Source: JAENVU01 sp963765075 | Lineage (GTDB): Bacteria; Actinomycetota; Acidimicrobiia; IMCC26256; JAENVU01 | Direction of reading: 5' to 3' | NCBI GenBank assembly: GCA_963765075.1 | Contig: CAVXVA010000001.1 | Location: 1-64,000, forward strand | DNA length: 64,000 nt | Part shown: piece after piece, positions 1 to 9,344 of the stretch | How the letters are laid out: each line of letters starts with the position of its first letter | Numbering within the stretch: the first letter of the stretch is position 1 | Program-made: the position numbers and the translations under genes | Notes under the pieces: model-generated | Database searches by the model: none | What the model saw: only the letters and a program-made list of their open reading frames with translations | Told to the model about the DNA's origin: nothing

Positions 1-1
1 G

Positions 2-148
2 ATCCGACGCGCCTACATCGTTCAGTTCGCGCCCGACGGCGCGGAGACCTTGATCGGCGACCCAGGCACCGGCGCGCCCGTGCGCCGCGAGATCCAGCGC
101 GCGCCGGACCGTCAGTTCCCGGTACTGGTCGCCGGCTCGCGGCCGTGA
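2..148 (+). CDS. 3' end of a possible phytanoyl-CoA dioxygenase-like protein (partial)
   Basis: The frame starting at base 2 is open and ends in TGA at 146-148, giving the last 48 residues of a protein that begins before the window. The tail opens with RRAYIVQFAPDG, which resembles the C-terminal beta strand of phytanoyl-CoA dioxygenase (PhyH) type Fe(II)/2-oxoglutarate oxygenases, where an R-x-A-Y-x-x-Q-Y/F-x-P pattern is common. No metal ligands lie in the visible part. It converges on cydB and overlaps its 3' end by 37 bases. The family call rests on a short stretch and is tentative. Confidence 0.4.
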   Translation: MRRAYIVQFAPDGAETLIGDPGTGAPVRREIQRAPDRQFPVLVAGSRP

Positions 149-1170
149 TCACCACTCGCTGCGGAGTCGTCGAGTTCCAGCGCGTTGCGCTGATCGAGGA
201 CGTAGAGCAACACCAGCGATGGTCCAACCAGCACCACTGCCGCGACCGTGACCACCACGAGCGCCACGAGGGTCCCGTGCGGGGCCGCACCCGCTTCGAT
301 CGTCAACGACGTCGGGAGCAGGTACGGCCACTGGGCCACGCCCCAACCCCAGACCACCGACGCGACGGCCGCGACCGCAAAGCCGCGCGCGGCGCGGACT
401 GATCCACGGAACAACTGCGCCAGCGCGATCAGGCCGGACAGGGCCGACCCGATGACCAGCGGAAGCGCCCGATTGCCGAGATGCTCGTGGAGATGCCGGG
501 CGTCCTCCGCAAGTACCAGGTACCCACCAAGCGCGAGCAGCCCGGCCACCACACCTGCGCCGATCGCCCGGCGGCGGAAGTACCCGACCAGATCCTCCTC
601 CCCCAAGCGATGGGCGTCGTGCGCGAGGAACACTGCCGCGAGGTAGGCACAGACGGCAACGGCCAGCAGTCCCCCCACGATGGAGGACCCGTTGATCCAG
701 GACGACACGGGGTCTCCCGCGGTGGCCCCGGCCGGGACCCGGCCGGAGACGATGCTCCCTACCACCGCGCCCAGGCTGAACGGGACGATCACACTCGACA
801 CGGCGAACGCGGCGCCGTAAATCCGCTGTCGGCTCACCTCGGGCACCACCTTGCGAAACGCGAAACCGGATCCCCGCAACACGATGCCCAGCGCGGCGAT
901 CGACAGCGGCACGAACAGGGTGAGAAAGACCGAGGCGAACGTCTCGGCGAACGCGGTCCAGAGCACGACGAGGCAGAAGATCAGCCAGACGTGATTCGCC
1001 TCCCACACCGGACCGATGGCGTGCTCGATCAACGCGCGGGGACGCCGACCGCGTTCGGCTCCACCAGCGACCAGATCCCAGAAGCCGGCCCCGAAATCGG
1101 CGCCGCCGAACACTGCGTAGGCCGAGACCCCGAGGAACAACACCATCGCAGTCGCATCGGCCAGGCTCAC
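112..1170 (-). CDS. cydB: Cytochrome bd ubiquinol/menaquinol oxidase subunit II
   Basis: CydB is the second membrane subunit of the proton-motive, high-affinity bd-type quinol oxidase. The protein has 352 residues, normal for the family, and is built of hydrophobic helices. Near the N-terminus it has the typical run LGVSAYAVFGGADFGAGFW, followed by the conserved WEANHVWLIF segment. The start is a GTG (VSLADAT) overlapping the cydA stop as GTGA, so cydAB is translationally coupled. An upstream ATG that extends the frame would lie inside cydA and is rejected. No cydDC genes are visible on this side. Confidence 0.95.
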   Translation of the reverse strand: MSLADATAMVLFLGVSAYAVFGGADFGAGFWDLVAGGAERGRRPRALIEHAIGPVWEANHVWLIFCLVVLWTAFAETFASVFLTLFVPLSIAALGIVLRGSGFAFRKVVPEVSRQRIYGAAFAVSSVIVPFSLGAVVGSIVSGRVPAGATAGDPVSSWINGSSIVGGLLAVAVCAYLAAVFLAHDAHRLGEEDLVGYFRRRAIGAGVVAGLLALGGYLVLAEDARHLHEHLGNRALPLVIGSALSGLIALAQLFRGSVRAARGFAVAAVASVVWGWGVAQWPYLLPTSLTIEAGAAPHGTLVALVVVTVAAVVLVGPSLVLLYVLDQRNALELDDSAASGDHGREPATSTGN

Positions 1171-2528
1171 GGCGCCGCCGACTTTGGTTCGTAGGGCCCC
1201 GCGGTCTCCTCGCCGGCCCGCCACCGTCGCGTCATGGACCGGATCACGAGCACCGTCGCGAGTGCGACTGCGGCATAGACCGCAACGATGACCACGAACG
1301 TGATCCACACACCGTGATCCGTGGTCGCGGCGTCCTCGACCCGCATGAAGTTGCGCACGATCCAGGGCTGCCGCCCGACCTCGGTGACCACCCAGCCTGC
1401 TTCCATGGCCACGACCCCGGCGACCCCGGCGACCGCGGCGGCCCGCAGGAACCACGGCGTCTTCGGGAGGTCCCGCCTGCGCCACCAAACGAATCCGAAC
1501 CACGCCGACAGCGCGGCCAGTGCGGAGCCGATCCCGATCATGACGCCCCACGCGAGGTGCACGGTGTTGACCTGGGCGTAGGTGGGCCGGTCGGCGGCCG
1601 GAACCGAAGTGAGCCCGACGATCTTGGTGTTGGTCGAGTAGCCCGACAACAGCGAGGCCAGGCCGGGAATCTTGATGCCACCGTGGACTCGACCCTGATC
1701 GTCGAGGTACCCACCGATGACCTCGGGCGCGTCGCGTTGGGTGCGATTCACGAGCTCGATCGCCGCAAACTTCACCGGATCGTCGCGATACAGGGCGCGC
1801 GCCACGGTGTCGCCGACCACTATCTGCAGCGGCGCCGCCACCGCCGCGACGGAGAACGCGATCAAGAATCCGAGTCGGTGATACCGGTCGCGCCGGCCCC
1901 GCAACATCGCGACCGCGTAGACCGATGCGATCATGAACCCGCCCACGAGGTACGCCGCGACCAGCATGTGGAGGGCTTCGTACGGGAACGCGCGGTTGAA
2001 GATCACACCGAGCGGGTCGACCTCCACGATCTTTCCCGCGGCGTTGAGCGTGAACCCCGACGGCTGGTTCATCCAGGCATTGGCCGCGATGACCGACGCG
2101 GTGCCACCGATCCCGGCCACGACCATCGGCACTCCCGACCAGAAGTGCGCCCGGGGGGAAAGCCGATCCCAGCCGTAGATGTAGATCGCCAGGAAGATCG
2201 CCTCGAGGAAGAAGAAGAGCCCTTCGATGGCGAACGGGATCCCGAACGCGTCACCGAACCGGCCCATGAAACGCGGCCACAACAGCCCGAACTCGAAGGT
2301 CAACACGGTGCCGGTGACCGCTCCGACCGCGAACGTCACCGCCAGGACCTTGGACCATCGTCGGGCCAGGAGCCGGGCGTCCTCGTCGCCGTGTTTGATG
2401 GCTTTGCGCTCGGCCACCAGGATCATGAACGCCCACGCGACCCCGAGGGGCACGAGGATGATGTGCACCCCGAGGGTGAACGCCATCTGTGCTCGCGCCC
2501 ACGGAACCGGGTCGACCGCAAGGATCAT
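1167..2528 (-). CDS. cydA: Cytochrome bd ubiquinol/menaquinol oxidase subunit I
   Basis: CydA carries the haems and the quinol site of cytochrome bd, the terminal oxidase used at low oxygen. The 453-residue length fits the short-Q-loop class. The quinol-site motif GWVVTEVGRQPW is intact near residue 370. The N-terminal helix has the haem-ligand histidine in FTLGVHIILVPLG, and EGLFFFLEAIF supplies the conserved glutamates of helix III. A TACACT hexamer lies 8 bases before the ATG with no Shine-Dalgarno between, so the mRNA may be nearly leaderless. cydB follows with a 4-base overlap. Confidence 0.96.
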   Translation of the reverse strand: MILAVDPVPWARAQMAFTLGVHIILVPLGVAWAFMILVAERKAIKHGDEDARLLARRWSKVLAVTFAVGAVTGTVLTFEFGLLWPRFMGRFGDAFGIPFAIEGLFFFLEAIFLAIYIYGWDRLSPRAHFWSGVPMVVAGIGGTASVIAANAWMNQPSGFTLNAAGKIVEVDPLGVIFNRAFPYEALHMLVAAYLVGGFMIASVYAVAMLRGRRDRYHRLGFLIAFSVAAVAAPLQIVVGDTVARALYRDDPVKFAAIELVNRTQRDAPEVIGGYLDDQGRVHGGIKIPGLASLLSGYSTNTKIVGLTSVPAADRPTYAQVNTVHLAWGVMIGIGSALAALSAWFGFVWWRRRDLPKTPWFLRAAAVAGVAGVVAMEAGWVVTEVGRQPWIVRNFMRVEDAATTDHGVWITFVVIVAVYAAVALATVLVIRSMTRRWRAGEETAGPYEPKSAAP

Positions 2529-2600
2529 CGAGTTCGAGTGTACGAGTGCCCCTCATCGGGCCGCGGGATGCCGAGTACGCCCGCATCCGGACGCGCGCGC

Positions 2601-3834
2601 CTACGGGCCGGCGAGGTCGAAGATCTGATGTTCGAGACTGGGCCACACTTCGGTGCGATCCGGTCGGAACACTCTGAAGGTGGTCTGGTCCCAGACGATC
2701 TGCCAATCCGGATGTCGGTGCAGGAAGTGGTGGTGCCGGCTACAGAGCAGGACGCCATTCGCGACGCTCGTGGGACCGCCGTGTTGCCAGTGCTCGACGT
2801 GATGCACCTCACACCACCCCGCCGGGATTTCACACCCCGGCCATTGGCAATGCTGGTCCCTCGTCACGATGGCCCGCCGCATCGCCGCGGGGAAGGTTCG
2901 ACTCGCAGTCCCGATGTTCAGCGGCTGCGAGTCGGGGCCGAGAATCACCCGGCTGATGGTGCAGTCGCAGAGCAAGGTCTCGACCTCGGACGGGTCGAGT
3001 GCACCGATGAACCCACCATTCATCTGCCCGAATCGGTCCAACGCTTCACGGTTGAGGTGGGCGAGGAACGTGGCCCAGTCGATCACGACCGCCGCCGACA
3101 GTGACGCCATGGTCGGTGTCCTTGTCGGCACCCATCGCCACCCGACACATCCGCGCCAGACCGTCGGCCCGGCGTTGCGCCGCGGTGCGGTCGTCACCTT
3201 CGCTCGGTGCGTCGGTGAACGCGTTGAGGGCGCGGTAGATCATCTCGGCGTTCAGGCCGCCGATGTCGCCATCGAGGGCGAGCCGTCCACCGACGATCGA
3301 TGCGCGCAGACCATCGCGTTCGGGCGGCAATCCGCCGTCTCGACGCGCGCACCGCGCGCAATGCGCGGCCATCCGCCCGAGTGACCAGTAGTCCCTGCGG
3401 CGTGCCGCCTTCAGCAGCTTGGGTTCGACCGCGGCGAGTTCAGATTCGAACCCGGGAACGCGCGCCGAGCCGATGATCCGCACCGCACCCGAAGAAATGT
3501 GACCCTTTCGCCACGCGGCACGCGTCTTCGGCAGGATCTCACCCAGTTCACCGGCGCTGATTGCCGCGTGCACCTCGCCCGTGCGCATCCCCATGCGGGC
3601 TCGCAGCCACGACGGCGTCGATTCGTACCCGTCCTCGCGGCCGACGCCACGCCGATGACCGGCGACCACCAAATCGGCGAACACCGCGTCCTGACGGTCC
3701 ATCTGCTCACGGAATCGCACGATCGTCGCCGCCAACTCGCCATCGGAGAGCTCGGCCGGATCGAGCGACATCATCGAGTCGACACCGGCCCCCAAGACCT
3801 CGAGCGGCGGTGCCTGAGCTTGACCGTTCGTCAT
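2601..3834 (-). CDS. DUF222 / HNH endonuclease domain protein, frameshifted
   Basis: This belongs to the large actinobacterial family with an N-terminal DUF222 (13E12-repeat) domain and a C-terminal HNH nuclease domain; its role is unknown. The N-terminal half (start 3834) runs in one frame to about 3110. The C-terminal half continues in another frame to the stop at 2601 and carries the HNH signature: CQWPGCEIPAG, then VHHVEHWQHGG and LLCSRHHHFLH. One indel near 3100-3115 restores about 411 codons, a normal length. Copies of this family are often dispersed in actinobacterial genomes. The break could be real decay, but similar breaks in essential genes of this window favour sequencing error. 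Confidence 0.8.
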
Positions 3835-3887
3835 GTCGGGACCCCCCCTCGAATCGTGTGATTCCGTACCCTTGTTGGCTATTTCAT

Positions 3888-3914
3888 CCTATACGAATTG
3901 ATGTTCGATAGCAA
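3888..3914 (-). promoter_or_regulatory. Putative promoter of the DUF222-HNH gene
   Basis: The otherwise GC-rich sequence becomes AT-rich between about 3880 and 3960. On the minus strand TTGCTA (3909-3914) and TATAGG (3888-3893) are separated by 15 bases, a passable -35/-10 pair ending about 50 bases before the DUF222 start. This is inferred from base composition and hexamers only. Confidence 0.35.
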
Positions 3915-3996
3915 CCGAAAACACCATGAATTTCAGCAAATTTGCCCAGTTCAACGCGGCACACGAACAACGGAGCTGCACCCCCGGATCAGTGGG

Positions 3997-4407
3997 TCAG
4001 GTCGGGAGCAGTTCGGCGTCGAGTCGGGCCCGGAGGTCGTCGGGGATCGGCGTGGAGTCGTGAGTACCGGGGGTCACCGACACGTAGGTGATCGTGCCGA
4101 TACACGCCGACCGGTCCCCGACGCTCGCCTCGTACCGAAGGTCGAAGGACTTGGTCCCGATGCGCGACGGGGCAACTGTGATCGACACGACCTCGTCGAA
4201 GCCGGCGGGACCGGTCCATTCCACGACCGCTTTGACGAGCATGACGTCGAAGTCCTTGAAGAACGCGACCGCCGCGTCGTACCCGAGGTGCCCGAAGTAG
4301 CGAGTACACGCTTCGTCGAAATACGTGAGCCAATGCGCATTGAACACCACGCCCTGCATGTCGACCTCGGCGTAGCGCGGTCGGACCGTGTGGACGAACC
4401 GCGTCAC
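3997..4407 (-). CDS. Acyl-CoA thioesterase, 4HBT/YbgC-FadM hotdog family
   Basis: A hotdog-fold protein of 136 residues, expected to hydrolyse acyl-CoA thioesters in the cytoplasm. It has the family pattern VRPRYAEVDMQGVVFNAHW: the conserved aspartate of the D-x-x-G-x-V/x-x-N-x-x-Y/W catalytic segment, followed by FDEACTRYF. The start is a GTG overlapping the pheT stop as GTGA; the ATG further upstream would lie inside pheT. Coupling to pheT suggests co-transcription but not a shared function. The substrate cannot be predicted. Confidence 0.8.
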   Translation of the reverse strand: MTRFVHTVRPRYAEVDMQGVVFNAHWLTYFDEACTRYFGHLGYDAAVAFFKDFDVMLVKAVVEWTGPAGFDEVVSITVAPSRIGTKSFDLRYEASVGDRSACIGTITYVSVTPGTHDSTPIPDDLRARLDAELLPT

Positions 4408-6815
4408 GATCGCAGTTCGGCGCGGTGCTGCTTCACGACGGCGTCGATGCAGGCTTGCCACACCGCGTTGAGTTCGGTGTCCTTCAGCGTGCGGTCCGGC
4501 GCGCGAAAGCGCAACGCGATCGCGAGACTGCGGCGGCCGGCACCGAGCGCTTCGGAACGGAACTCGTCGAACACCCGGGCGTCTTCGAGGAGGTCGCCGC
4601 CAGCTTTCCGGATTGTCGCCACCACGGCGGCGGCAGGCACGGACTCGTCGAGCACGAACGCGAGATCCATCGCCGCGGCGGGATACCGGGACAGCGGTGC
4701 GAAGGCCTGGTCGCGACGCGCGCCAACGAGGAGCGGATCGAGGTCCAACTCGAATGCCACCGCCGGCAAGGCCGCGCCGAAGGCGCCCAGCACCGACGGG
4801 TCGAGTTCTCCGACCGCGCCGATAGCGACACCGTCGACGACGATCGACGCCGCGCGACCCGGCAGGTACCCGGGACGATCAGCGGTGACCGTGTGCACAT
4901 CGGCGAGTTGGAGCGCATCGACGATTGCGCCGAGCGCGTCGGTGGCGTCGTACACGTCGACCGGGCGATCAGCTTCGACCGGACCGCGCCGGACAGTGCC
5001 CGACGCGATGAACGCGAGGTGATCGCGTTCGTCGGGGAGGAGTTGGCCCTTCGGTGGAACCCCGAACACGTGGCCGAGTTCGAACAGCGCGACATCGGCC
5101 AACCCCAGGCCCGAGTTGTGCGCGATCGACTTGAGCAGGCCGGGCAGGATCGCGGGGCGCAGAATCGGTTCCTCGGCACTGAGCGCGTTGGTGGCCCGTA
5201 CCGTCGCCGCCGGGTCGAGCCCGACGCGGCTGAGGTCGGCCTCGGCGATGAGGGGCAGGGTCATCGCCTCGGAATGACCCAGGCCGACCATGACGTCGGC
5301 GACGAGGCGCCGGGCCCGCTGGCGGCTGGTGAGTCCGCCCCCCTGCTCGGTGGTGTGGGGCAGCGTGCGGGGAATCGAATCGAGCCCGATCCGACGACCG
5401 ACTTCCTCGACGATGTCGATCTCACGCACGAGGTCGGGTCGGTAGGTCGGCGCAATCGCGGTGAACGCGCCACCGTCATCCGCGCCGGCCTCGCCGGTGA
5501 TCTCCTCGATCTCGATCCCCAAGGGAACCAAGGAGTTGCGGACCTGGTCGCCGTCGAGATCGAGACCGAGCACGGCGGCGACCCGCGCCGGGCGGACGCG
5601 AATCCGCTCGCGTTCCACGACCGCGGGGTACTCGTCGATCGCGGGTGGACCGACCGGCGCGCCGGCGATCTCGGTCAGGAGTTCGACCACGCGATCGGAC
5701 GCCCGCAGGACCCCGTTGGGGTCGACGCCCCGTTCGAACCGGGCGCTGGCCTCGGAACGAAGCCCGAGCCGCTTCGACGTCATCGAAATGCCCATGGGAG
5801 CGAAGTACGCGACTTCGAGCACGATGCCGGTGGTGCCATCGTGGACCTCGGCTTCGGCGCCGCCCATGATCCCGGCGATGGCCTGGGGCCGGCGATCCGC
5901 GTCGCAGATGAGCAGGTCGCTCGGCAGCAGTTTCCGCTCGACGCCGTCGAGGGTCGTGAGGGTCTCGCCCGCGTCGGCCGTTCGAACGACGAGGCCCGGA
6001 CCGCGCAGCCGATCGAGGTCGAAGGCGTGCGAAGGTTGGCCGAGTTCGAGCATCACGTAGTTGGTGACGTCGACCACGTTGGAGATCGGTCGCATTCCGG
6101 CGAGCGTCAACCGCCGCTGCATCCAATCGGGCGACGGCCCCATCGTGACGCCGACCTGGCGCGCGGTGAAGCGCGGGGCGCGGTCGGCGGCCTCGACGAG
6201 CACCGAGATGTCGGTCGGCATCGCCGGACACGTCGACCGTCGGTTCCGGAACGCATCAGCGGCAGCGCCGAAGTGCGCGGCGAGATCACGCGCCACACCG
6301 ACGATCGACATCGCATCCGACCGGTTCGGCGTCACCGACAGGTCGAACACGACCTCGTGCAGACCGAGCAGATCGCGGACGTCCATGCCCAGCTCGGAGT
6401 CGGCGGCCAGCGGGAGAATCCCGTCGTGGTCCTCACCGAGACCGAGCTCGCGCGACGAGCACAGCATGCCGTCGGACACTTCGCCCCGGATCTTGCGTTT
6501 CTCGAGCTTGAACCCGCCGGGCAGCGTCGCACCGCTCGGCGCGTAGGCGACGACCATGCCGTTCGCAACGTTCGGCGCGCCGCACACGACGGTCGTCGTG
6601 CCGTCGCCGAACTCGATGTCGCAGAGTTGGAGCTTGTCGGCGTTGGGGTGCGGTCGGACTTCGAGAATCCGGGCCACCTTGACCCCGGTGATCTCCGCGC
6701 CCGGTGCGTCGAGCGCCTCGACTTCGAGGCCGAGCCGGTCGAGCGCCTCGGCAATCGCACGCGGCTCGACGTCGAGCGTCACGAAGTCTTTCAACCAGGA
6801 AAGGGGGACACGCAT
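4404..6815 (-). CDS. pheT: Phenylalanine--tRNA ligase beta subunit
   Basis: PheT is the large subunit of the (alpha-beta)2 phenylalanyl-tRNA synthetase. It has 803 residues, the usual bacterial length, and starts MRVPLSWLKDFV. Domains in order: the EMAP/tRNA-binding OB fold (about 40-150, with HPNADKLQLCDIEFGDG), the B3/4 editing domain (about 210-380), the B5 domain, and the C-terminal ferredoxin-fold anticodon-binding domain (about 705-800, ending near RDTLKDTELN-like sequence). The frame is intact. It follows pheS by 13 bases and overlaps the thioesterase gene by 4 bases. Confidence 0.97.
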   Translation of the reverse strand: MRVPLSWLKDFVTLDVEPRAIAEALDRLGLEVEALDAPGAEITGVKVARILEVRPHPNADKLQLCDIEFGDGTTTVVCGAPNVANGMVVAYAPSGATLPGGFKLEKRKIRGEVSDGMLCSSRELGLGEDHDGILPLAADSELGMDVRDLLGLHEVVFDLSVTPNRSDAMSIVGVARDLAAHFGAAADAFRNRRSTCPAMPTDISVLVEAADRAPRFTARQVGVTMGPSPDWMQRRLTLAGMRPISNVVDVTNYVMLELGQPSHAFDLDRLRGPGLVVRTADAGETLTTLDGVERKLLPSDLLICDADRRPQAIAGIMGGAEAEVHDGTTGIVLEVAYFAPMGISMTSKRLGLRSEASARFERGVDPNGVLRASDRVVELLTEIAGAPVGPPAIDEYPAVVERERIRVRPARVAAVLGLDLDGDQVRNSLVPLGIEIEEITGEAGADDGGAFTAIAPTYRPDLVREIDIVEEVGRRIGLDSIPRTLPHTTEQGGGLTSRQRARRLVADVMVGLGHSEAMTLPLIAEADLSRVGLDPAATVRATNALSAEEPILRPAILPGLLKSIAHNSGLGLADVALFELGHVFGVPPKGQLLPDERDHLAFIASGTVRRGPVEADRPVDVYDATDALGAIVDALQLADVHTVTADRPGYLPGRAASIVVDGVAIGAVGELDPSVLGAFGAALPAVAFELDLDPLLVGARRDQAFAPLSRYPAAAMDLAFVLDESVPAAAVVATIRKAGGDLLEDARVFDEFRSEALGAGRRSLAIALRFRAPDRTLKDTELNAVWQACIDAVVKQHRAELRS

Positions 6816-6828
6816 ACGAGCGAACCGA

Positions 6829-7848
6829 TCAGTACCGGGAGAGGAAACGGGAGTCGTTGTCGAAGAAGGTCTTGATCGGTTCGACGCCGTACCGAAGCAT
6901 CGGCATCCGTTCGAGCCCGAAGCCGAACGCGAACCCGGTGTACTCCTCGGGGTCGATACCGACCGCGAGGAAGACGTTCGGGTCGACCATGCCGCACCCG
7001 CCGAGTTCGATCCAGCCCGTCTGCGAACACACCCGACATCCGGAACCGTCACAGAACACGCAGGTGATCGCGAACTCGGCCGACGGTTCGGTGAACGGGA
7101 AGAACGACGGCAACAACCTCGACGTCACCTTCTTGCCGAAGTAGGCGCTGGTGAAGGTCTCGAGCGTGCCCGCGAGGTCACCGAAGGTGAGTCCGCGATC
7201 GACCGCGAGCCCTTCGATCTGGTGGAACACCGCGGAGTGGCGAGCGTCGACGGTCTCGTTGCGGTACGTGCGACCGGGCATCACCGCGTAGATCGGTGGC
7301 GGCTGACGTCTCCATGAGCCGGATCTGCACCGGGAGAGGTGTGCGTGCGCAGCAACACCTGCTCCGGCTCGCCGAGGTCGACGTAGAGCGTGTCCTGCAT
7401 CGCCCGGGCGGGGTGGCCGACCGGGAAGTTGAGCGCCTCGAAGTTGTGCCAGTCGTCCTCGACCTCGGGCCCTTCGGCAACTCGGTATCCGAGACTGACG
7501 AAGACGTCTTCGAGTTCACGCTGGCACTGGGTGACGAGGTGCAGGTGCCCGCGGCCGCGACCGTGGGTTCCGAGCGTGAGGTCGAGCGGCGGCTCGGTCG
7601 GCGCGGCCGGGCCGAGTTCTCCGACCCGCGCCTCCACCGCCGCGTCGACCGCCTTCGTGTACTCGGTGACGGCCTTGCCCACGACCGGGCGGTCGGCCGG
7701 GTCCAGGGTCTTGATGGATTCGCGTGACCCGAAACGCGGCACTTCCTTTGCCCACCAGGCGTTTGCGCAGGTCGGCGAGCTCGCCGACCTCAGTGGCCGC
7801 GGCGATGGCGGCAATCGCCGCGTCGAGATCCAGCTCCGAGAGGTCCAT
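6829..7848 (-). CDS. pheS: Phenylalanine--tRNA ligase alpha subunit, frameshifted in this sequence
   Basis: PheS is the catalytic subunit that activates phenylalanine and charges tRNA-Phe. The N-terminal coiled-coil starts MDLSELDLDAAIAAIAAAT. The frame changes near 7740, and a second frame carries SIKTLDPADRPVVGKAV through the motif-2 approach VEDDWHNFEALNFP. It changes again twice between about 7345 and 7295, and the last frame has MPGRTYRNETVDARHS, the Cys cluster of the insertion, and the class II motif 3 segment FGFGLERMPMLRYG. The total span of 1020 bases equals 340 codons, the normal length, so the indels cancel. The gene is essential, so consensus error is far likelier than loss. Confidence 0.9.
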
Positions 7849-7875
7849 GAGTGCTGCGGAGTCTAGAGAACCGAC

Positions 7876-8695
7876 TCACCCGAACCCCGGCCCATTCCGC
7901 ACTGCGCGACCCTGACGCGCGGCTTCGAACATCAGGATGCTGGCGGCGACGGCCACGTTGAGGCTCTCGATCTCGCCGGCCATGGGGATCCGTACCCGGC
8001 CATCGAGGCTCGCGGCCACGGCCGGATCCAGACCGTGAGCTTCGCTGCCCAGGACGAGCGCGCAGGACCCCGCCAGATCGGTATCGAAGTAGGCCGGTTC
8101 CGCGGCGGCATCGGCACCGACGGTCCGCCAACCTCGGCCGCGCAGTTCGCCCAGCGCGCCGATCAGATCGTCGACCACCACGATCGGGACGCCGAGCACG
8201 GCGCCGGCCGAGCCGCGCACGACCTTGGGGTTCCACGGATCGACGCCGCCACCCAGGACCACGCCGGTCGCGCCCGCCGCCTCGGCGGTCCGCAGCATGG
8301 TGCCGAGATTGCCAGGATCGGAAATCTCCGCGCCGACGAGCACCAACCCGGGCCGGAGGTCAGCAAGCGCCACTGGCGCCGGCATCCGAGCGATCGCCAG
8401 CACCGGCTGTGGGGTGCGCGTGGTGCCGATCTTCTCCAGCACGCCTTCCTTGAGGTCGCGGACCGGTACGCCCCGCTCGTCGAGCCGGGCGACGAGTGAC
8501 GCGAACGACACCCGCGCGCCCGGACCGAGGAACACACCTTCGAGGTCGACACCCCGCTCAAGCGCGTCGGTGACGACCCGCGGGCCTTCGAGGACGAACG
8601 CCGCGGCTTCGCGCCGGCGCCGCCGGGTCGCGCAACAGCGCCCGGACGCGTATCGCGTCGTGGTGACGGTGGTTCAGCGGCGGCAGATCGGCCAT
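7876..8695 (-). CDS. TrmH/SpoU-family RNA 2'-O-methyltransferase, one frameshift
   Basis: A SPOUT methyltransferase expected to methylate a ribose 2'-OH in rRNA or tRNA (TsnR/RlmB-like). An N-terminal substrate-binding part is followed by the knotted catalytic domain with the three SpoU motifs: ISDPGNLGTMLRTAEAAG, LVLGSEAHGLDP and IPMAGEIESLNVAVAASI. The start MADLPPLNHRHHDAIR at 8695 is in a different frame from the rest; a one-base indel in the GC run near 8615-8625 joins them to about 273 codons. Its place between rplT and pheS matches the actinobacterial order infC-rpmI-rplT-tsnR-pheS. Confidence 0.88.
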
Positions 8696-8713
8696 GCCGC
8701 GGACTGACGAGAC

Positions 8714-9076
8714 TCAGGCGGCGTCGAGCGCGCCACGAGCGGCGCTGATCAGCGCGCCGAACGCTTCACGATCACGCACGGCGAGATCGGCGAGCACCTT
8801 GCGGTCGACCTCGACCTCGGCGGCCTTGAGCCCGGCGATGAACTGCGAGTAGCTCATGCCTTCCTCGCGGCACGCGGCGTTGATCCGGACGATCCACAGC
8901 TTGCGGAACTCGCCCTTGCGCGCCCGCCGGTCGCGGAACGCGTAGTTCCCCGAGTGCATGACCTGCTCGTGCGCGGCACGGAGGTGCCGACTGCGCGACC
9001 CCGAGTACCCCTCGGCGCGCTCGAGAATGGCGCGGCGGTGCTTCTTCCCCTGGACTGCCCGCTTGACGCGTGCCAT
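8714..9076 (-). CDS. rplT: 50S ribosomal protein L20
   Basis: L20 binds 23S rRNA early in assembly of the large subunit. The 120-residue protein begins MARVKRAVQGKKHRR and has the conserved SRSRHLRAAHEQVMHSG and KLWIVRINAACREEGMSY segments. A good Shine-Dalgarno (AAGGAG, 7 bases before the ATG) precedes it. It is the third gene of the infC-rpmI-rplT operon. Confidence 0.98.
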   Translation of the reverse strand: MARVKRAVQGKKHRRAILERAEGYSGSRSRHLRAAHEQVMHSGNYAFRDRRARKGEFRKLWIVRINAACREEGMSYSQFIAGLKAAEVEVDRKVLADLAVRDREAFGALISAARGALDAA

Positions 9077-9145
9077 GGGTGGACTCCTTGTGAGAATGGA
9101 ACAGGAACGGTGGTGCGAGTCGCCCGACGCGATCGGGCCGGTGGA

Positions 9146-9343
9146 TCAGGCGCGGCCGAGCAGACGCTCGACGTGCTTCTTGTCGCCGCCGGTCACCTCG
9201 GCACCGCGGGCGAGCCGACGGGTGCGCTTGGTGGGCTTGTGCTCGAGCAGGTGGGCACGGAACGCCTTGCGGCGGCGAATCTTGCCGCTGCCGGTGACCT
9301 TGAACCGCTTCGCGGCTCCTCGGTGAGTCTTGACCTTGGGCAT
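9146..9343 (-). CDS. rpmI: 50S ribosomal protein L35
   Basis: A 65-residue basic ribosomal protein starting MPKVKTHRGAAKRFKVTG, typical of L35. The ATG lies one base after the infC stop codon (TGAAATG), and its Shine-Dalgarno AGGAG lies inside the last codons of infC. Translation of rpmI is therefore coupled to infC. A longer reading frame upstream is only the infC tail read in another frame. Confidence 0.97.
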   Translation of the reverse strand: MPKVKTHRGAAKRFKVTGSGKIRRRKAFRAHLLEHKPTKRTRRLARGAEVTGGDKKHVERLLGRA

Positions 9344-9344
9344 T

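Noticed and set aside
2601..3834. DUF222-HNH gene as part of a homing or mobile element
   Set aside because: No inverted repeats, target-site duplication or intron features are visible around it. The family is a common stand-alone actinobacterial gene.
6829..7848. pheS as a real pseudogene
   Set aside because: The gene is essential, its total span is exactly 340 codons, and equivalent breaks affect many other essential genes here.
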